Shown: positions 8,293 to 16,330 of the stretch, piece by piece
Layout of the letters: every line of letters starts with the position of its first letter
Position numbering within the stretch: the first letter of the stretch is position 1
Origin: Comamonas sp. JUb58
Lineage (GTDB): Bacteria; Pseudomonadota; Gammaproteobacteria; Burkholderiales; Burkholderiaceae_C
Assembly (NCBI RefSeq): GCF_004364775.1
Contig: NZ_SOAL01000018.1
Coordinates: forward strand, 1-64,000
DNA length: 64,000 bases
Direction of reading: 5' to 3'
The notes under the pieces: model-generated
What the model saw: only the letters and a program-made list of their open reading frames with translations
Told to the model about the DNA's origin: nothing
Database searches by the model: none
Translations under genes and position numbers: made by a program

Positions 8293-9558
8293 GTGCAAAA
8301 TCAACCAACAACAACTTCTCCCGCCCGCCCCGCCTCAACCACTTCCACCGCCACGCTCAGCCCCGCCGTGCTGCTGCTGATGGCCACGGCCTGCGGCCTG
8401 TGCGCAGGGGCCAATTACTTCAACCAACCGCTGCTCAACTCCATCGCCCATGCGCTGCAGGTGAGCGAGAGCACGGCCGGCATTCTGGTGACCTGCGCGC
8501 AGGTGTCGTATGCCATCGGCCTGCTGTTTCTGGTGCCGCTGGGCGATATGCTGGAGCGCCGCAAACTGACCGTGGGTCTGATGCTGCTGGCCGCACTGGG
8601 CCTGCTGGTCAGCGGTTTTGCTGGCCTGATGCCATCCCCATTTATCGCCCTGGTGCTGGGCACCTTGGTGACCGGCCTGTTCTCGGTCGCGGCCCAGGTG
8701 CTGGTGCCGATGGCTGCCAGCCTGGCCCCGCGTGAGTCCAGCGGCCGCGCCGTCGGCCTGGTGATGAGCGGCCTGCTCACCGGTATTTTGCTGTCGCGCA
8801 CCGTCGCCGGCCTCCTGTCGGCCGTGGGCGGCTGGAGCCTGGTCTACAAGGTCGGCGGCATCGCCATGGTGCTGGTGGCGCTGGCCCTGTACCGGGTGCT
8901 GCCCAAGGTGGCACACAGCGGCGCACGCCTGCCCTATGGCCAGGTGCTGGGCAGCATGGCCACCTTGATTCGCACCCAGCCCCGGCTGCGCACCCGCACC
9001 TTGCTGGGCGGCCTGGCCTTTGCGTCGGTCAGCGTGCTGTTTTCCACGATGGCCTTGATGCTCGGCGGCCCTGAGCACGGTTTGAGTGATTCATCGATCG
9101 GGTTGATTGGACTCTCCGGTGTGGCCGGCGCCTTGATGGCCAATGCCGCAGGTCGCCTGGTCGACAAGGGCCTGGAGCGCCCGACCACCGCCTTCTCGGT
9201 GCTGCTGCTGGTCGTCAACTGGGCGCTGCTCTGGTACAGCCAGCATTCGGTGTTCCTGTTCATCGTCGGCATGCTGGTGATCGAGCTGGCACTGCAAGGC
9301 ACCCATATCTGCAACCAGAACGTCATCTACCGCCTGGCACCCGAGGCGCGCTCGCGCATCAATGCCTGCTATATGACGGGCTACTTCATCGGCGCATCGG
9401 CCGGCTCGGCCATCGGCGCCTGGGCCTGGCACCACGGCGGCTGGACGGGTGCCTGCATCGCCGGCGCGGTGCTGGCCGTGCTCAATGTGGCGGCCTTGCT
9501 GGCTGACCGCCGGCTGTCCCATCCGGGCGCCGTGGCCCCAACGGCCAGCGCCGCCTAA
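8293..9558 (+). CDS. MFS transporter, drug/arabinose efflux-like (GTG start)
   Basis: Inner-membrane protein of about 421 residues with 12 predicted helices. It has the MFS loop motif LGDMLERRKLTVG after helix 2 and a polar central region (KVAHSGARLPYG). Members of this group are annotated as efflux permeases of the AraJ/YnfM kind; no substrate can be assigned. The start is a GTG at 8293, because the next in-frame ATG at 8383 would fall inside the first membrane helix. No ribosome site is obvious. Hairpins follow at 9574-9605. Confidence 0.75.
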   Translation: MQNQPTTTSPARPASTTSTATLSPAVLLLMATACGLCAGANYFNQPLLNSIAHALQVSESTAGILVTCAQVSYAIGLLFLVPLGDMLERRKLTVGLMLLAALGLLVSGFAGLMPSPFIALVLGTLVTGLFSVAAQVLVPMAASLAPRESSGRAVGLVMSGLLTGILLSRTVAGLLSAVGGWSLVYKVGGIAMVLVALALYRVLPKVAHSGARLPYGQVLGSMATLIRTQPRLRTRTLLGGLAFASVSVLFSTMALMLGGPEHGLSDSSIGLIGLSGVAGALMANAAGRLVDKGLERPTTAFSVLLLVVNWALLWYSQHSVFLFIVGMLVIELALQGTHICNQNVIYRLAPEARSRINACYMTGYFIGASAGSAIGAWAWHHGGWTGACIAGAVLAVLNVAALLADRRLSHPGAVAPTASAA

Positions 9559-9573
9559 AAACTGCCAGGCACT

Positions 9574-9605
9574 GCCCGCGATGCACTGTCGCGGGCATGC
9601 CCGCG
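9574..9605. repeat. Two mutually exclusive hairpins before the M20 gene
   Basis: GCCCGCG (9574-9580) can pair with CGCGGGC (9590-9596). The same CGCGGGC is also the left half of a perfect 16-bp palindrome, CGCGGGCATGCCCGCG (9590-9605). Both cannot form at once in RNA. No T run follows, so this may be a weak terminator of the MFS gene, an operator or a leader switch. Confidence 0.4.
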
Positions 9606-9684
9606 GCAGACAGGAGGACAATGGTAGGCTTGCAGTCTTGGCATGGCGGTCCGTCGCCGCCTGCACCGATACGAGAGAGAAACC

Positions 9685-10881
9685 ATGTACCTCGACCAGC
9701 AACAAGCCCCCAATATCAACCAGCTCACTGCATTCCGTCGCGATCTGCACATGCACCCGGAGCTGAAGTACGAAGAAAACCGCACCGCCGACAAGATCGC
9801 AGCCTATCTGACGGCGCTGGGCATCCCCATGGTGCGCGGCCTGGGCACCACCGGCATTGTGGCCAGCATCTATGGCCGGGGGCGTGATGCCAGCAACCCC
9901 GGGCCTGCCATCGGCATCCGTGCCGACATGGACGCACTGCCGGTGCAGGAGACCAACCAGTTCGGCCACATCAGCCAGTACCCAGGCCGCATGCATGCCT
10001 GCGGCCATGACGGCCACACCACCATGGTGATGGGTGCCGCCGAGCTGCTGGCCGGCCAGCGTGATTTTGATGGCACGGTACACCTGATCTTTCAACCCGG
10101 TGAAGAAGGCGGCGCCGGCGCCCGCGCGATGATGAACGACGGGCTGTTCACCCAGTTCCCCTGCCAGGCGGTGTTCGCACTGCACAACTGGCCGGCGCTG
10201 CCGCAGGGCCAGATGGGGGTGCGCGTGGGCCCCATCATGGCGGCCGCGCTGCGCTTTGAGATTGTGGTGCGCGGCCGGGGCGGCCATGCGGCCCTGCCCC
10301 ACACCACGGTGGACCCGATTCCCGTCGCCTGCTCCATCGTCGGCCAGTTGCAGACCCTGGTCTCGCGCGGCACCGATCCGCTCGATGCTGCCGTGCTGAC
10401 CGTGGGCAAGATCGAGTCCGGTACGGTGGAGAACATCATCCCGGATGAGGCGCGCATCTACGGCACCTGCCGCAACCTGACCCTGGCCTCGCAGCAATTC
10501 CTCATCGATGGCCTGCACCGGGTCTCCAGCCACATCGCCGAGGCGCACTTTGCCAGCGCCGAAGTCATCATCAAGCCCGGCTACCCTAACACCACCAACC
10601 ACCGCAAGGAGGCGCTCTTCATGGGCGAGGTGATGCGCGAGATGGTCGGCAACACGCATGCCCACACCGATGTGCTGCCAGCAATGACGGCCGAGGACTT
10701 TGGCTTCATGCTCGAAGAAGTGCCCGGCGCCTACGGCTGGATCGGCAATGGCGCCGATGGCCAGCCCGGCGTGGGACTGCACAACCCCGGCTATGATTTC
10801 AACGACAACAACATCGCCCTGGGCGCCAAGTTCTGGGATCGTCTGGCACGCCGCTGGTTCGATACCCAGGCGCAGCGCTAA
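9685..10881 (+). CDS. M20 family amidohydrolase (hippurate/N-acyl amino acid hydrolase type)
   Basis: Cytosolic dinuclear metal hydrolase of 398 residues that likely releases an amino acid from an N-acyl substrate. Visible motifs are RRDLHMHPEL near the N-terminus, RADMDALPV, ACGHDGHT (metal ligands Cys106 and His108), and FQPGEEGGAGA with the Glu140-Glu141 pair. A dimerisation domain around residues 190-300 contains the RGRGGHAALPH motif. This order is that of hippurate hydrolase and IAA-amino acid hydrolases (M20D). ATG 9685 follows GAGAGAGAAACC. A stronger AGGAGG site upstream belongs to an out-of-frame ATG at 9621. The substrate is not predictable. Confidence 0.85.
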   Translation: MYLDQQQAPNINQLTAFRRDLHMHPELKYEENRTADKIAAYLTALGIPMVRGLGTTGIVASIYGRGRDASNPGPAIGIRADMDALPVQETNQFGHISQYPGRMHACGHDGHTTMVMGAAELLAGQRDFDGTVHLIFQPGEEGGAGARAMMNDGLFTQFPCQAVFALHNWPALPQGQMGVRVGPIMAAALRFEIVVRGRGGHAALPHTTVDPIPVACSIVGQLQTLVSRGTDPLDAAVLTVGKIESGTVENIIPDEARIYGTCRNLTLASQQFLIDGLHRVSSHIAEAHFASAEVIIKPGYPNTTNHRKEALFMGEVMREMVGNTHAHTDVLPAMTAEDFGFMLEEVPGAYGWIGNGADGQPGVGLHNPGYDFNDNNIALGAKFWDRLARRWFDTQAQR

Positions 10882-10944
10882 GGCTTAGTCGCTGCAAGGG
10901 CTCGCACCAACGCCAGGCCTTGCGGCCCTGATCTGGAGCCCGTT

Positions 10945-12045
10945 TTGCAGCGTTCAGCAACCCTTTCGCCTCTCCCCCACCGCCCCGCGCGCAGCCTGCG
11001 CCTGCTGCCACCGCTGCTGCTGGGCCTGGCCTTGCTCGCCGGCGGCCATGCCGCCCAGGCACGCACGCCTGCAGCCGCGCCAGCACCGCAGCTGGCACAG
11101 TTGGACAGGCCGTCCTGCCCGGCCCCAGCCGTCAAGGATCCAGCGGTCTACCAGGCGGAATCGCGCAAGCCGCACCCCGATCGGGGCGTGCTCTGGGAAC
11201 TGCGCAAGGGCGATGATCTCGCCTATCTCTGGGGCAGCATCCATGTGGGCCAGCTGCCCTGGATCTTTCCCGGCCCGCGCACCGCACAAGCACTGCGCGC
11301 CGCCCCCGCGATAGCGCTGGAGCTGGACCCGGTGGACCCCGCCACCTTGAAGGCCCTGACCCAGGCAATGCGCGAAGACAGTGACCGGCAAAAGCTGGTC
11401 ATGCGCCAGAACCCCGAGCTGCAGACGCGCATGGGCCGCATGGCCTTCGAATCCTGTGTGGACCAGAGCACCTGGCAAACCAATGCCGCCACCCTGGCCC
11501 GCCTGATCGCGCTGGGCATGCAGGACATGGCACGCAGCGGCTACCACCCGGCCTACGGCATCGACCTGAACCTGGCCGCCATGGCGCATGCCGTGGGCAG
11601 ACCGGTGCAGGCCATCGAGACGGCGCAGGAGCAGTTGCTGGCCATGGGCCTGGGCGGCGAGGGCGTGCCCGCGCAGCTGGCCACGCCCGACGACATCCGC
11701 AAGGCGCTGGACGATATCGACAGCGGCAAGAACCGCCAGGTCGCCCAGCAGCTGGCCACCTATTGGCAAAGCGGTGACCTGGCCGCGCTGAAGCAGCTGA
11801 TGCAGGACTGCCAATGCCTGGGCGACGTGGGCATGCAAGCGGCGCTGCTCGACACCCGCAACCAGCGCATGGCCGAGCGGCTGCCGGCGATGATTGCAGC
11901 GCAGCCCAAGCTCTTCATTGCCGTGGGCATGCTGCACATGGTGGGCGACAACAACCTGCTGCAGCTGCTGCAAAAGCAGGGCTTCACGGTGCGGCAGCTG
12001 ACCGGTAAGGGCGCCGATGCCAGCGCCCCTGCCAAGGCCCGATAA
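10945..12045 (+). CDS. TraB/GumN family protein, exported (TTG start)
   Basis: Predicted periplasmic protein of 366 residues. The signal peptide runs through LRLLPPLLLGLALLAGGHAAQA. The TraB/GumN (Tiki-like) fold is shown by LAYLWGSIHVG near the start of the mature domain, which has the conserved G-x-x-H, and by FIAVGMLHMVGDNNLLQLL at the end. Tiki relatives are metalloproteases; activity here is not established. The start is a TTG at 10945 with GGAG 8 bp upstream. It follows the M20 gene by 63 bp and could be in the same transcript. Confidence 0.78.
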   Translation: MQRSATLSPLPHRPARSLRLLPPLLLGLALLAGGHAAQARTPAAAPAPQLAQLDRPSCPAPAVKDPAVYQAESRKPHPDRGVLWELRKGDDLAYLWGSIHVGQLPWIFPGPRTAQALRAAPAIALELDPVDPATLKALTQAMREDSDRQKLVMRQNPELQTRMGRMAFESCVDQSTWQTNAATLARLIALGMQDMARSGYHPAYGIDLNLAAMAHAVGRPVQAIETAQEQLLAMGLGGEGVPAQLATPDDIRKALDDIDSGKNRQVAQQLATYWQSGDLAALKQLMQDCQCLGDVGMQAALLDTRNQRMAERLPAMIAAQPKLFIAVGMLHMVGDNNLLQLLQKQGFTVRQLTGKGADASAPAKAR

Positions 12046-12052
12046 GCGCCCA

Positions 12053-12086
12053 TAAAAAACGCCGCCAGCTTTGCAGCGGGCGGCGT
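12053..12086 (-). terminator. Rho-independent terminator after the AAA+/M41 gene
   Basis: ACGCCGCC (12059-12066) pairs with GGCGGCGT (12079-12086). On the minus strand the stem is followed by TTTTTT (complement of 12053-12058). It lies 28 bp beyond the protease stop codon. Confidence 0.85.
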
Positions 12087-12114
12087 AAAAACATCTGCCT
12101 AATTGCTGGATTGA

Positions 12115-14097
12115 TCAGGCCATCAGAGGGCGCTGCTCATGCCTGGCCAGCATGTCGGCATAGGGCTCCAACACCCATTTTTGTTCGGCGGCATCCGGGA
12201 TCTGCGCCGCACTGGCTTGCACCACCTGGCCATGCGCGGCACACAGCTGGGCCATCGCGGCCGGGCTGATCAGGCCCTCCCGCAGCAGCAAAGCCGTCAT
12301 CGCCATCAGCAAGGCGTTGTGCTGCACCAGCAGGTCCTGCGCACGCAGCATTTGCGCTTGCAGCAAGGCTTCAATACCGGCGTTGGTGGGTGCCACTTCG
12401 GTATTGGTGTTGTCGCCAGGCTCCTGGGCCACATCGGTGCGTGACAGGCGCGCACCAAAACCCAGGTGGCGCAGGTGGCGCGCCGCATCCGCCGTGGCCT
12501 GCAGGATGTCCTGCTCGGCCCCGGTGGTACAGGCTTCCTGGCCAAACACATGGCGCTCGGCCGCGCGGCCGGCCAGGCCCACGCAGACCATGTCCAGCAT
12601 ATTGCGCCGCGAGGTGACCTGCAGCTCGGTAAAGCTGTTGTAGCCGCCTTCGAAGGTCGCAATATTGATCTTCAGCTCCTGCGGCGTGCGGCCAAACAGC
12701 AGCGCATAGACGAGGCCATGCCCCGCCTCATGCACCGCCAGCAGCGCGCGGAAATCCGCGCTGGTGCGCTGCTTGACCTTGTTCAGATCCAGCGGCACGG
12801 CAAAGCATTGCTGCAGCACCGCAGCTGCGTCCGGCAGCGCCAGTTGTACCTGCAGTTGCGCCGCGCCAGCGGCCATCTGCACCTGCAACTGCTGGCCCGC
12901 CTGAGCGCCCTGCTCCAGCGCCCACAGCGCCGCATCCACCAGCGCACTCGACAGGATCGTGTGCACCGACGAAAACAGCGGCCGCGTGCCCTGGGTGGGG
13001 AAGACGGCGTTCTGGTAGATCTGCGCCAGCACATCGCTGCCGATGACAAAGCGCAGCCCGCAGTTGGCCTCGATGCCCTGCACATAGTTGTGCACCGTCG
13101 TCGCAATCAGCTGCTCGTAGGCCGAGCGGCTGAACGACGGGTAGATCACATGCTGGTTGCCCAGCCGCGCGATCTGTTCGGGCTTGAAGCGTTCGGCCAG
13201 CGCACGCTTGACATCGATCAGCGACAAGCGGCTGGTAAGCCGGTGAAAAATGTCAGCGTCGGTGTCGCAGTCTTCGACGCGGCTGGCCGTGTCCGTGTAC
13301 ATCTCATCGAGGTTGCCACAGACAAAGACCAGCAGCTTGCTGTAATCGGTCTCCCAGGATTGCTGGGAGCTGCGGAACTGGATCAGCAGTTGGTGAATGT
13401 AGTCATTGCTCCACTGCATGATCTCGAGCAAGGGCGCATCAAGCTTGAGGCTGCGCTTGAGTGCCTGCGCGTCCCAGGCATCGATCTTGTAGCGCATTTT
13501 CTGCTTTTTGTGCCGCTCCTGCGCATCGTCCTCTTCGGCCCGTTCGGCGTCGTAGAGCGCATCCGCCAGCTTGCGCTCGATGCTGTGCAGCTCCGACAAG
13601 GCAGGCGGCAATTTGCCATCCGACAACAAGGCCCAGACATCCTGGTAGCGCTCGACCTTGCTGTCATCGCCACGGCTGCTCACCGTGCGGTAACGCTGGA
13701 ACTCATCGAGCACCAGGATGCCCGGCGCACCCTCCACCAAACCAGCACTCTCGAGCGTGCCAGAGATGGTCGATGCGCCATAGCTGTCACCGTTCTGGCT
13801 GAAGCCGTCCATCTGGACTTCGACAAAGCGATCATAGAAACCCAGCAGCTGCGCCAGGCGGCGCGTCAGCTGGGTCTTGCCCGTGCCTGTCAATCCCCAC
13901 AGGCACACAATCACAGGGCGGGTAATGAGCTGGGGCATCACATACCAGGCGCGCACGGCGCCCGTCACACGGTCAATCACGTCATCAATACCGATCAATT
14001 CGGTTTTCAGCTGGGCCGCAATGGCCTGCAGGTTTTGCTGACGCTCATGCATCTGTACGCGAAGCAATAGCTCCGGGGAGGTTTTCATTTCTTTCAT
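12115..14097 (-). CDS. Soluble AAA+ ATPase fused to an M41 (FtsH-type) zinc peptidase
   Basis: Protein of 660 residues with an unusual architecture. Residues about 30-390 are an AAA+ module: Walker A GLTGTGKT (68-75), Walker B ILVLDE (127-132), sensor-1 region FVCGN (258-262), and a charged, probably helical insert at about 165-245. The ATPase resembles Clp-type more than FtsH-type modules. Residues about 445-630 are an M41 peptidase: HEAGH (456-460), GLAGRAAE and TTGAEQD, whose Asp530 fits the third zinc ligand. No membrane helix is visible, unlike FtsH. It is probably a cytosolic ATP-dependent protease. It lies 30 bp after a small basic-protein gene, likely one operon. Substrates are unknown. 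Confidence 0.85.
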   Translation of the reverse strand: MKEMKTSPELLLRVQMHERQQNLQAIAAQLKTELIGIDDVIDRVTGAVRAWYVMPQLITRPVIVCLWGLTGTGKTQLTRRLAQLLGFYDRFVEVQMDGFSQNGDSYGASTISGTLESAGLVEGAPGILVLDEFQRYRTVSSRGDDSKVERYQDVWALLSDGKLPPALSELHSIERKLADALYDAERAEEDDAQERHKKQKMRYKIDAWDAQALKRSLKLDAPLLEIMQWSNDYIHQLLIQFRSSQQSWETDYSKLLVFVCGNLDEMYTDTASRVEDCDTDADIFHRLTSRLSLIDVKRALAERFKPEQIARLGNQHVIYPSFSRSAYEQLIATTVHNYVQGIEANCGLRFVIGSDVLAQIYQNAVFPTQGTRPLFSSVHTILSSALVDAALWALEQGAQAGQQLQVQMAAGAAQLQVQLALPDAAAVLQQCFAVPLDLNKVKQRTSADFRALLAVHEAGHGLVYALLFGRTPQELKINIATFEGGYNSFTELQVTSRRNMLDMVCVGLAGRAAERHVFGQEACTTGAEQDILQATADAARHLRHLGFGARLSRTDVAQEPGDNTNTEVAPTNAGIEALLQAQMLRAQDLLVQHNALLMAMTALLLREGLISPAAMAQLCAAHGQVVQASAAQIPDAAEQKWVLEPYADMLARHEQRPLMA

Positions 14098-14127
14098 CTG
14101 ATTTTTCTCTTCATCCAGCGCTGTGGC

Positions 14128-14373
14128 TCAATCCCCGGGGTCGGCGCGGCGCGTCATCTGTTGCAAGGCCATCCGGTCGGCACGGCGCTGGGCGCCTTGG
14201 CTGCGGATGTGCTTGCCCGCAGCGCCAGACAGACGCCGCTGGGCCATGGCTTTGGCAACAGGGTTGAAAGGAGTGGCATCGGCCACGATCAGCAACGCGA
14301 TAGGTTGCTTCATGCGACGCAAGGCCTTGACCCGGCCCTCTTCAAAGGCGCGGGAAACAGTTTTTGCACTCAT
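14128..14373 (-). CDS. Small basic protein upstream of the AAA+/M41 protease
   Basis: Predicted protein of 81 residues, rich in Arg and Lys (RVKALRRMKQ, MAQRRL, GAQRRADRMALQQ) with one short hydrophobic patch, IALLIVAD. I recognise no family. A GAGGA ribosome site 10 bp before the ATG and only 30 bp to the protease start support a real, co-transcribed gene. It might be an adaptor, substrate or nucleic-acid-binding partner of the protease; this is speculation from position and charge. The leader in front contains two strong inverted repeats. Confidence 0.65.
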   Translation of the reverse strand: MSAKTVSRAFEEGRVKALRRMKQPIALLIVADATPFNPVAKAMAQRRLSGAAGKHIRSQGAQRRADRMALQQMTRRADPGD

Positions 14374-14434
14374 CTGTGCGGTTCCTCAGGGGCCTGGCGC
14401 GCCGATGGCCTGGTGGCTGGCGCAGCAAAACCCC

Positions 14435-14470
14435 AAAACAAAAAGCCCCGGCGAAGTAGCCAGGGCTTTT
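14435..14470 (-). terminator. Terminator-like hairpin in the leader of the small gene/protease operon
   Basis: AAAAGCCC (14441-14448) pairs with GGGCTTTT (14463-14470). On the minus strand the stem is followed by TTTTTGTTTTGGGG, the form of an intrinsic terminator. It lies 68 bp before the start codon of the small gene with no minus-strand gene in between. It could be a conditional (attenuation) site or the end of a transcript from further upstream. Confidence 0.55.
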
Positions 14471-14511
14471 GTCGATCCCGACTGCAGTGTGCAGGCGGCG
14501 ATCTGGGCCAA

Positions 14512-14539
14512 GGCTAAACCATATGAACATGGTTTAGCC
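14512..14539. promoter_or_regulatory. 28-bp inverted repeat upstream of the protease operon
   Basis: GGCTAAACCAT (14512-14522) and ATGGTTTAGCC (14529-14539) are perfectly complementary around ATGAAC. There is no T run on either side, so an operator or an RNA stem is more likely than a terminator. It lies 139 bp before the small gene's start codon. Confidence 0.5.
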
Positions 14540-14815
14540 GGGGCAGAAACCGTGTTCAGTGGAGAGGGTTGAACATGAAACAGGACATAGCAAAAACTCC
14601 CAATGGTGCGCTGCAGAAGGTCATTCGTTGCTGCAGCGATAAGAAGACGAAGGGTGGACTATAGCGGTAATTTGTTGATTTGGCAAGCCCCATATACAGG
14701 CTGTTGCATAAAACTCAGCGGCAACCGCTGGCTTCCGCCTCTTTTGCGCGGCTTTGTGCGCATAAAACGCAGCAACACGCCAAAGGCGGCCAAAACCACC
14801 TCTGGCGCATGCGGA
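14540..14815. other. Non-coding gap between the protease operon and the GTPase gene
   Basis: No gene is supported here. It probably contains the minus-strand promoter of the protease operon, but I see no convincing -35/-10 pair and no heat-shock type promoter. A hairpin CAGCGG/CCGCTG (14716-14730), followed on the minus strand by AGTTTTATG, may be a weak terminator for the GTPase gene. Confidence 0.4.
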
Positions 14816-15760
14816 TCAGTAGCGCTTGCGGCCGGCCTTGCGATGCTTGGCATGTTCGGCCTTCTTGGCCTGCTGCAAGGCCTCGGCCGCCTCACCGGCA
14901 GCGCGCCATTGCTCGAACTCTGCCGGGGTCTCCACGGTGATGCGGCCCAGCATCTGGGTGCGAAAGTCGGTGATCAGCAGCTCCGCCGCCTTTTGCATGT
15001 TGATGCGCCCGCCGCTCATCACCGCGCCGCGCTTCTTGCCAATCAGGGTCAACAGCTCGTCATCCGCCAGCGCTGCCATTTCGTCATCGTCGAGGCCCAG
15101 CTTGTAGCGCTCGTCCAGCTGGCGGGCGTAATGCTTTTGCAGGTATAGCAGCAGCTCCAGCGCCACCAGCTCGTCGTCATAGGCATTGCGGCCCACCGAT
15201 CCGCAGGCCGCCAGGTTGTAACCCGTCTCCGGCACGATGATCTTGGGCCAGAGCATGCCGGGGGTGTCCCAGAGGTAGAAGTCATCGGCCAGCACAATGC
15301 GCTGCTCGTCCTTGGTCACACCGGCCTCGTCGCCGGCCTTGGCCTGGCCCTTGCCGCTCATGCTGTTGATCAGGGTGGACTTGCCCACATTGGGCACGCC
15401 GCAGATCAGCACGCGCATGGGCTTGGCCAGGCCGCCGCGCCCAGGGGCCAGTTGGCGGCAGGCCTCCACCAGGCGCTTGGCCGGTGCCGGCTCGCTGGCA
15501 TCCAGCGGCAAGGCCTTGGTTTCGTGCTGGGCCTCGTACCAGGCCACCCATTGCGCGGTGCGGCTGGCATCGGCCATGTCCTGCTTGTTGATGATCTTGA
15601 GCGTGGGCTTGTGGCCGGTCAGCTCGGTCAGTGCCGGGTTGGCGCTTGATCCTGGCATGCGCGCATCCAGCACCTCGATGACCACATCGATGTCTTTGAT
15701 GCGCTCGGCAATCAGCTTGCGCGTCAGGTGCATATGCCCGGGGAACCATTGGATACTCAT
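14816..15760 (-). CDS. ylqF: YlqF/RbgA-like circularly permuted GTPase, ribosome assembly
   Basis: GTPase of 314 residues with permuted motif order: G4 NKQD (58-61) comes before G1 GVPNVGKS (121-128) and G3 DTPG (165-168). The N-terminus IQWFPGHMHLTRK is a signature of the YlqF/RbgA family, which helps late assembly of the large ribosomal subunit. A basic tail (KKAEHAKHRKAGRKRY) may bind rRNA. The ATG at 15760 directly before the WFPGHM motif is preferred over upstream codons. The gene is divergent from the small membrane-protein gene at 15831. Confidence 0.88.
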   Translation of the reverse strand: MSIQWFPGHMHLTRKLIAERIKDIDVVIEVLDARMPGSSANPALTELTGHKPTLKIINKQDMADASRTAQWVAWYEAQHETKALPLDASEPAPAKRLVEACRQLAPGRGGLAKPMRVLICGVPNVGKSTLINSMSGKGQAKAGDEAGVTKDEQRIVLADDFYLWDTPGMLWPKIIVPETGYNLAACGSVGRNAYDDELVALELLLYLQKHYARQLDERYKLGLDDDEMAALADDELLTLIGKKRGAVMSGGRINMQKAAELLITDFRTQMLGRITVETPAEFEQWRAAGEAAEALQQAKKAEHAKHRKAGRKRY

Positions 15761-15830
15761 ACTCTTGCTTTCGGGGGGAATGGCAGGCAGGCGGTGCGCA
15801 CGCAGGCGCGCTGTGCCGGATAATGCTGCC

Positions 15831-16082
15831 ATGTCTTCTTTATCTCAACGCCAGTGGGATGCGCAGCGCAAATCCGATCAGGACCTGCTCATCAAAGGCA
15901 TCATCTTGGTCTTGATAGGGCTGGTGATCGTGGTCTCGCCCTATGTCGCTCAGGGCGATATTGTGCAGGGAGTTTTCGCCAAGGCTCCGGCAGTGGGTTG
16001 GTTTTCCCTGGTATTGGGCGCGGCTTTTGTGCTGCGCTTTGGCCTGCGCCGCAAGGCCGTGCCGCCCCGGCCCGAGCAGTGA
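15831..16082 (+). CDS. Small two-helix membrane protein
   Basis: Protein of 83 residues, not assigned to a family. Two hydrophobic segments are visible (GIILVLIGLVIVVSPYVA and VGWFSLVLGAAFVLRFGL), with a charged N-terminus and a basic Pro-rich tail. Its stop codon overlaps the GTG start of the next gene (GTGA), so the two are translationally linked. It begins 70 bp from the divergent GTPase gene, so its promoter must lie in that gap. Confidence 0.6.
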   Translation: MSSLSQRQWDAQRKSDQDLLIKGIILVLIGLVIVVSPYVAQGDIVQGVFAKAPAVGWFSLVLGAAFVLRFGLRRKAVPPRPEQ

Positions 16083-16306
16083 ACCCTGCCCTTCCCAGCA
16101 TCCAGCCGCTCAGCAGCCTGCGCGAGGCACGCCAGTGCTTTGCCGCGCTGCAGGCCAGTGCCAGCGCCCGGCAGATCAGCCTGCGCGAGCCGCCGGCAGC
16201 GCCCACCACCTGTTGTGGCCGGGGCTGCAATGGCTGCGTCTGGGAAGGCTTTTTTGCGGCGGCGATGTACTGGCAGGAATGCGCGCTGGAGGCGCTGCAG
16301 CCTTAG
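16079..16306 (+). CDS. Oxidoreductase-like domain protein, Cys-rich, GTG start
   Basis: Short protein of 75 residues with the motif CCGRGCNGCVWEGFF followed by YWQE, typical of the oxidoreductase-like N-terminal domain (PF09791), which in some proteins precedes larger enzymes and here stands alone. Four clustered cysteines suggest a metal or Fe-S site. The start is a GTG at 16079 overlapping the TGA of the preceding membrane-protein gene, which indicates translational coupling. A different frame covering the same bases extends upstream but does not fit the family. Confidence 0.7.
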   Translation: MNPALPSIQPLSSLREARQCFAALQASASARQISLREPPAAPTTCCGRGCNGCVWEGFFAAAMYWQECALEALQP

Positions 16307-16330
16307 ACCTTCGCCGCTCCGCTTAAACAA

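Noticed and set aside
12466-14070. A 534-codon plus-strand open frame opposite the AAA+/M41 gene
   Set aside because: No recognisable domain, while the minus strand has intact Walker and HEAGH motifs.
14123-14572. A 149-codon plus-strand open frame opposite the small basic gene
   Set aside because: It spans the terminator-like hairpin and inverted repeat and lacks a ribosome site; the minus-strand frame has one.
14540-14700. Heat-shock (sigma-32) promoter for the protease operon
   Set aside because: I found no CTTGAA/CCCCAT pair at the right spacing on the minus strand.
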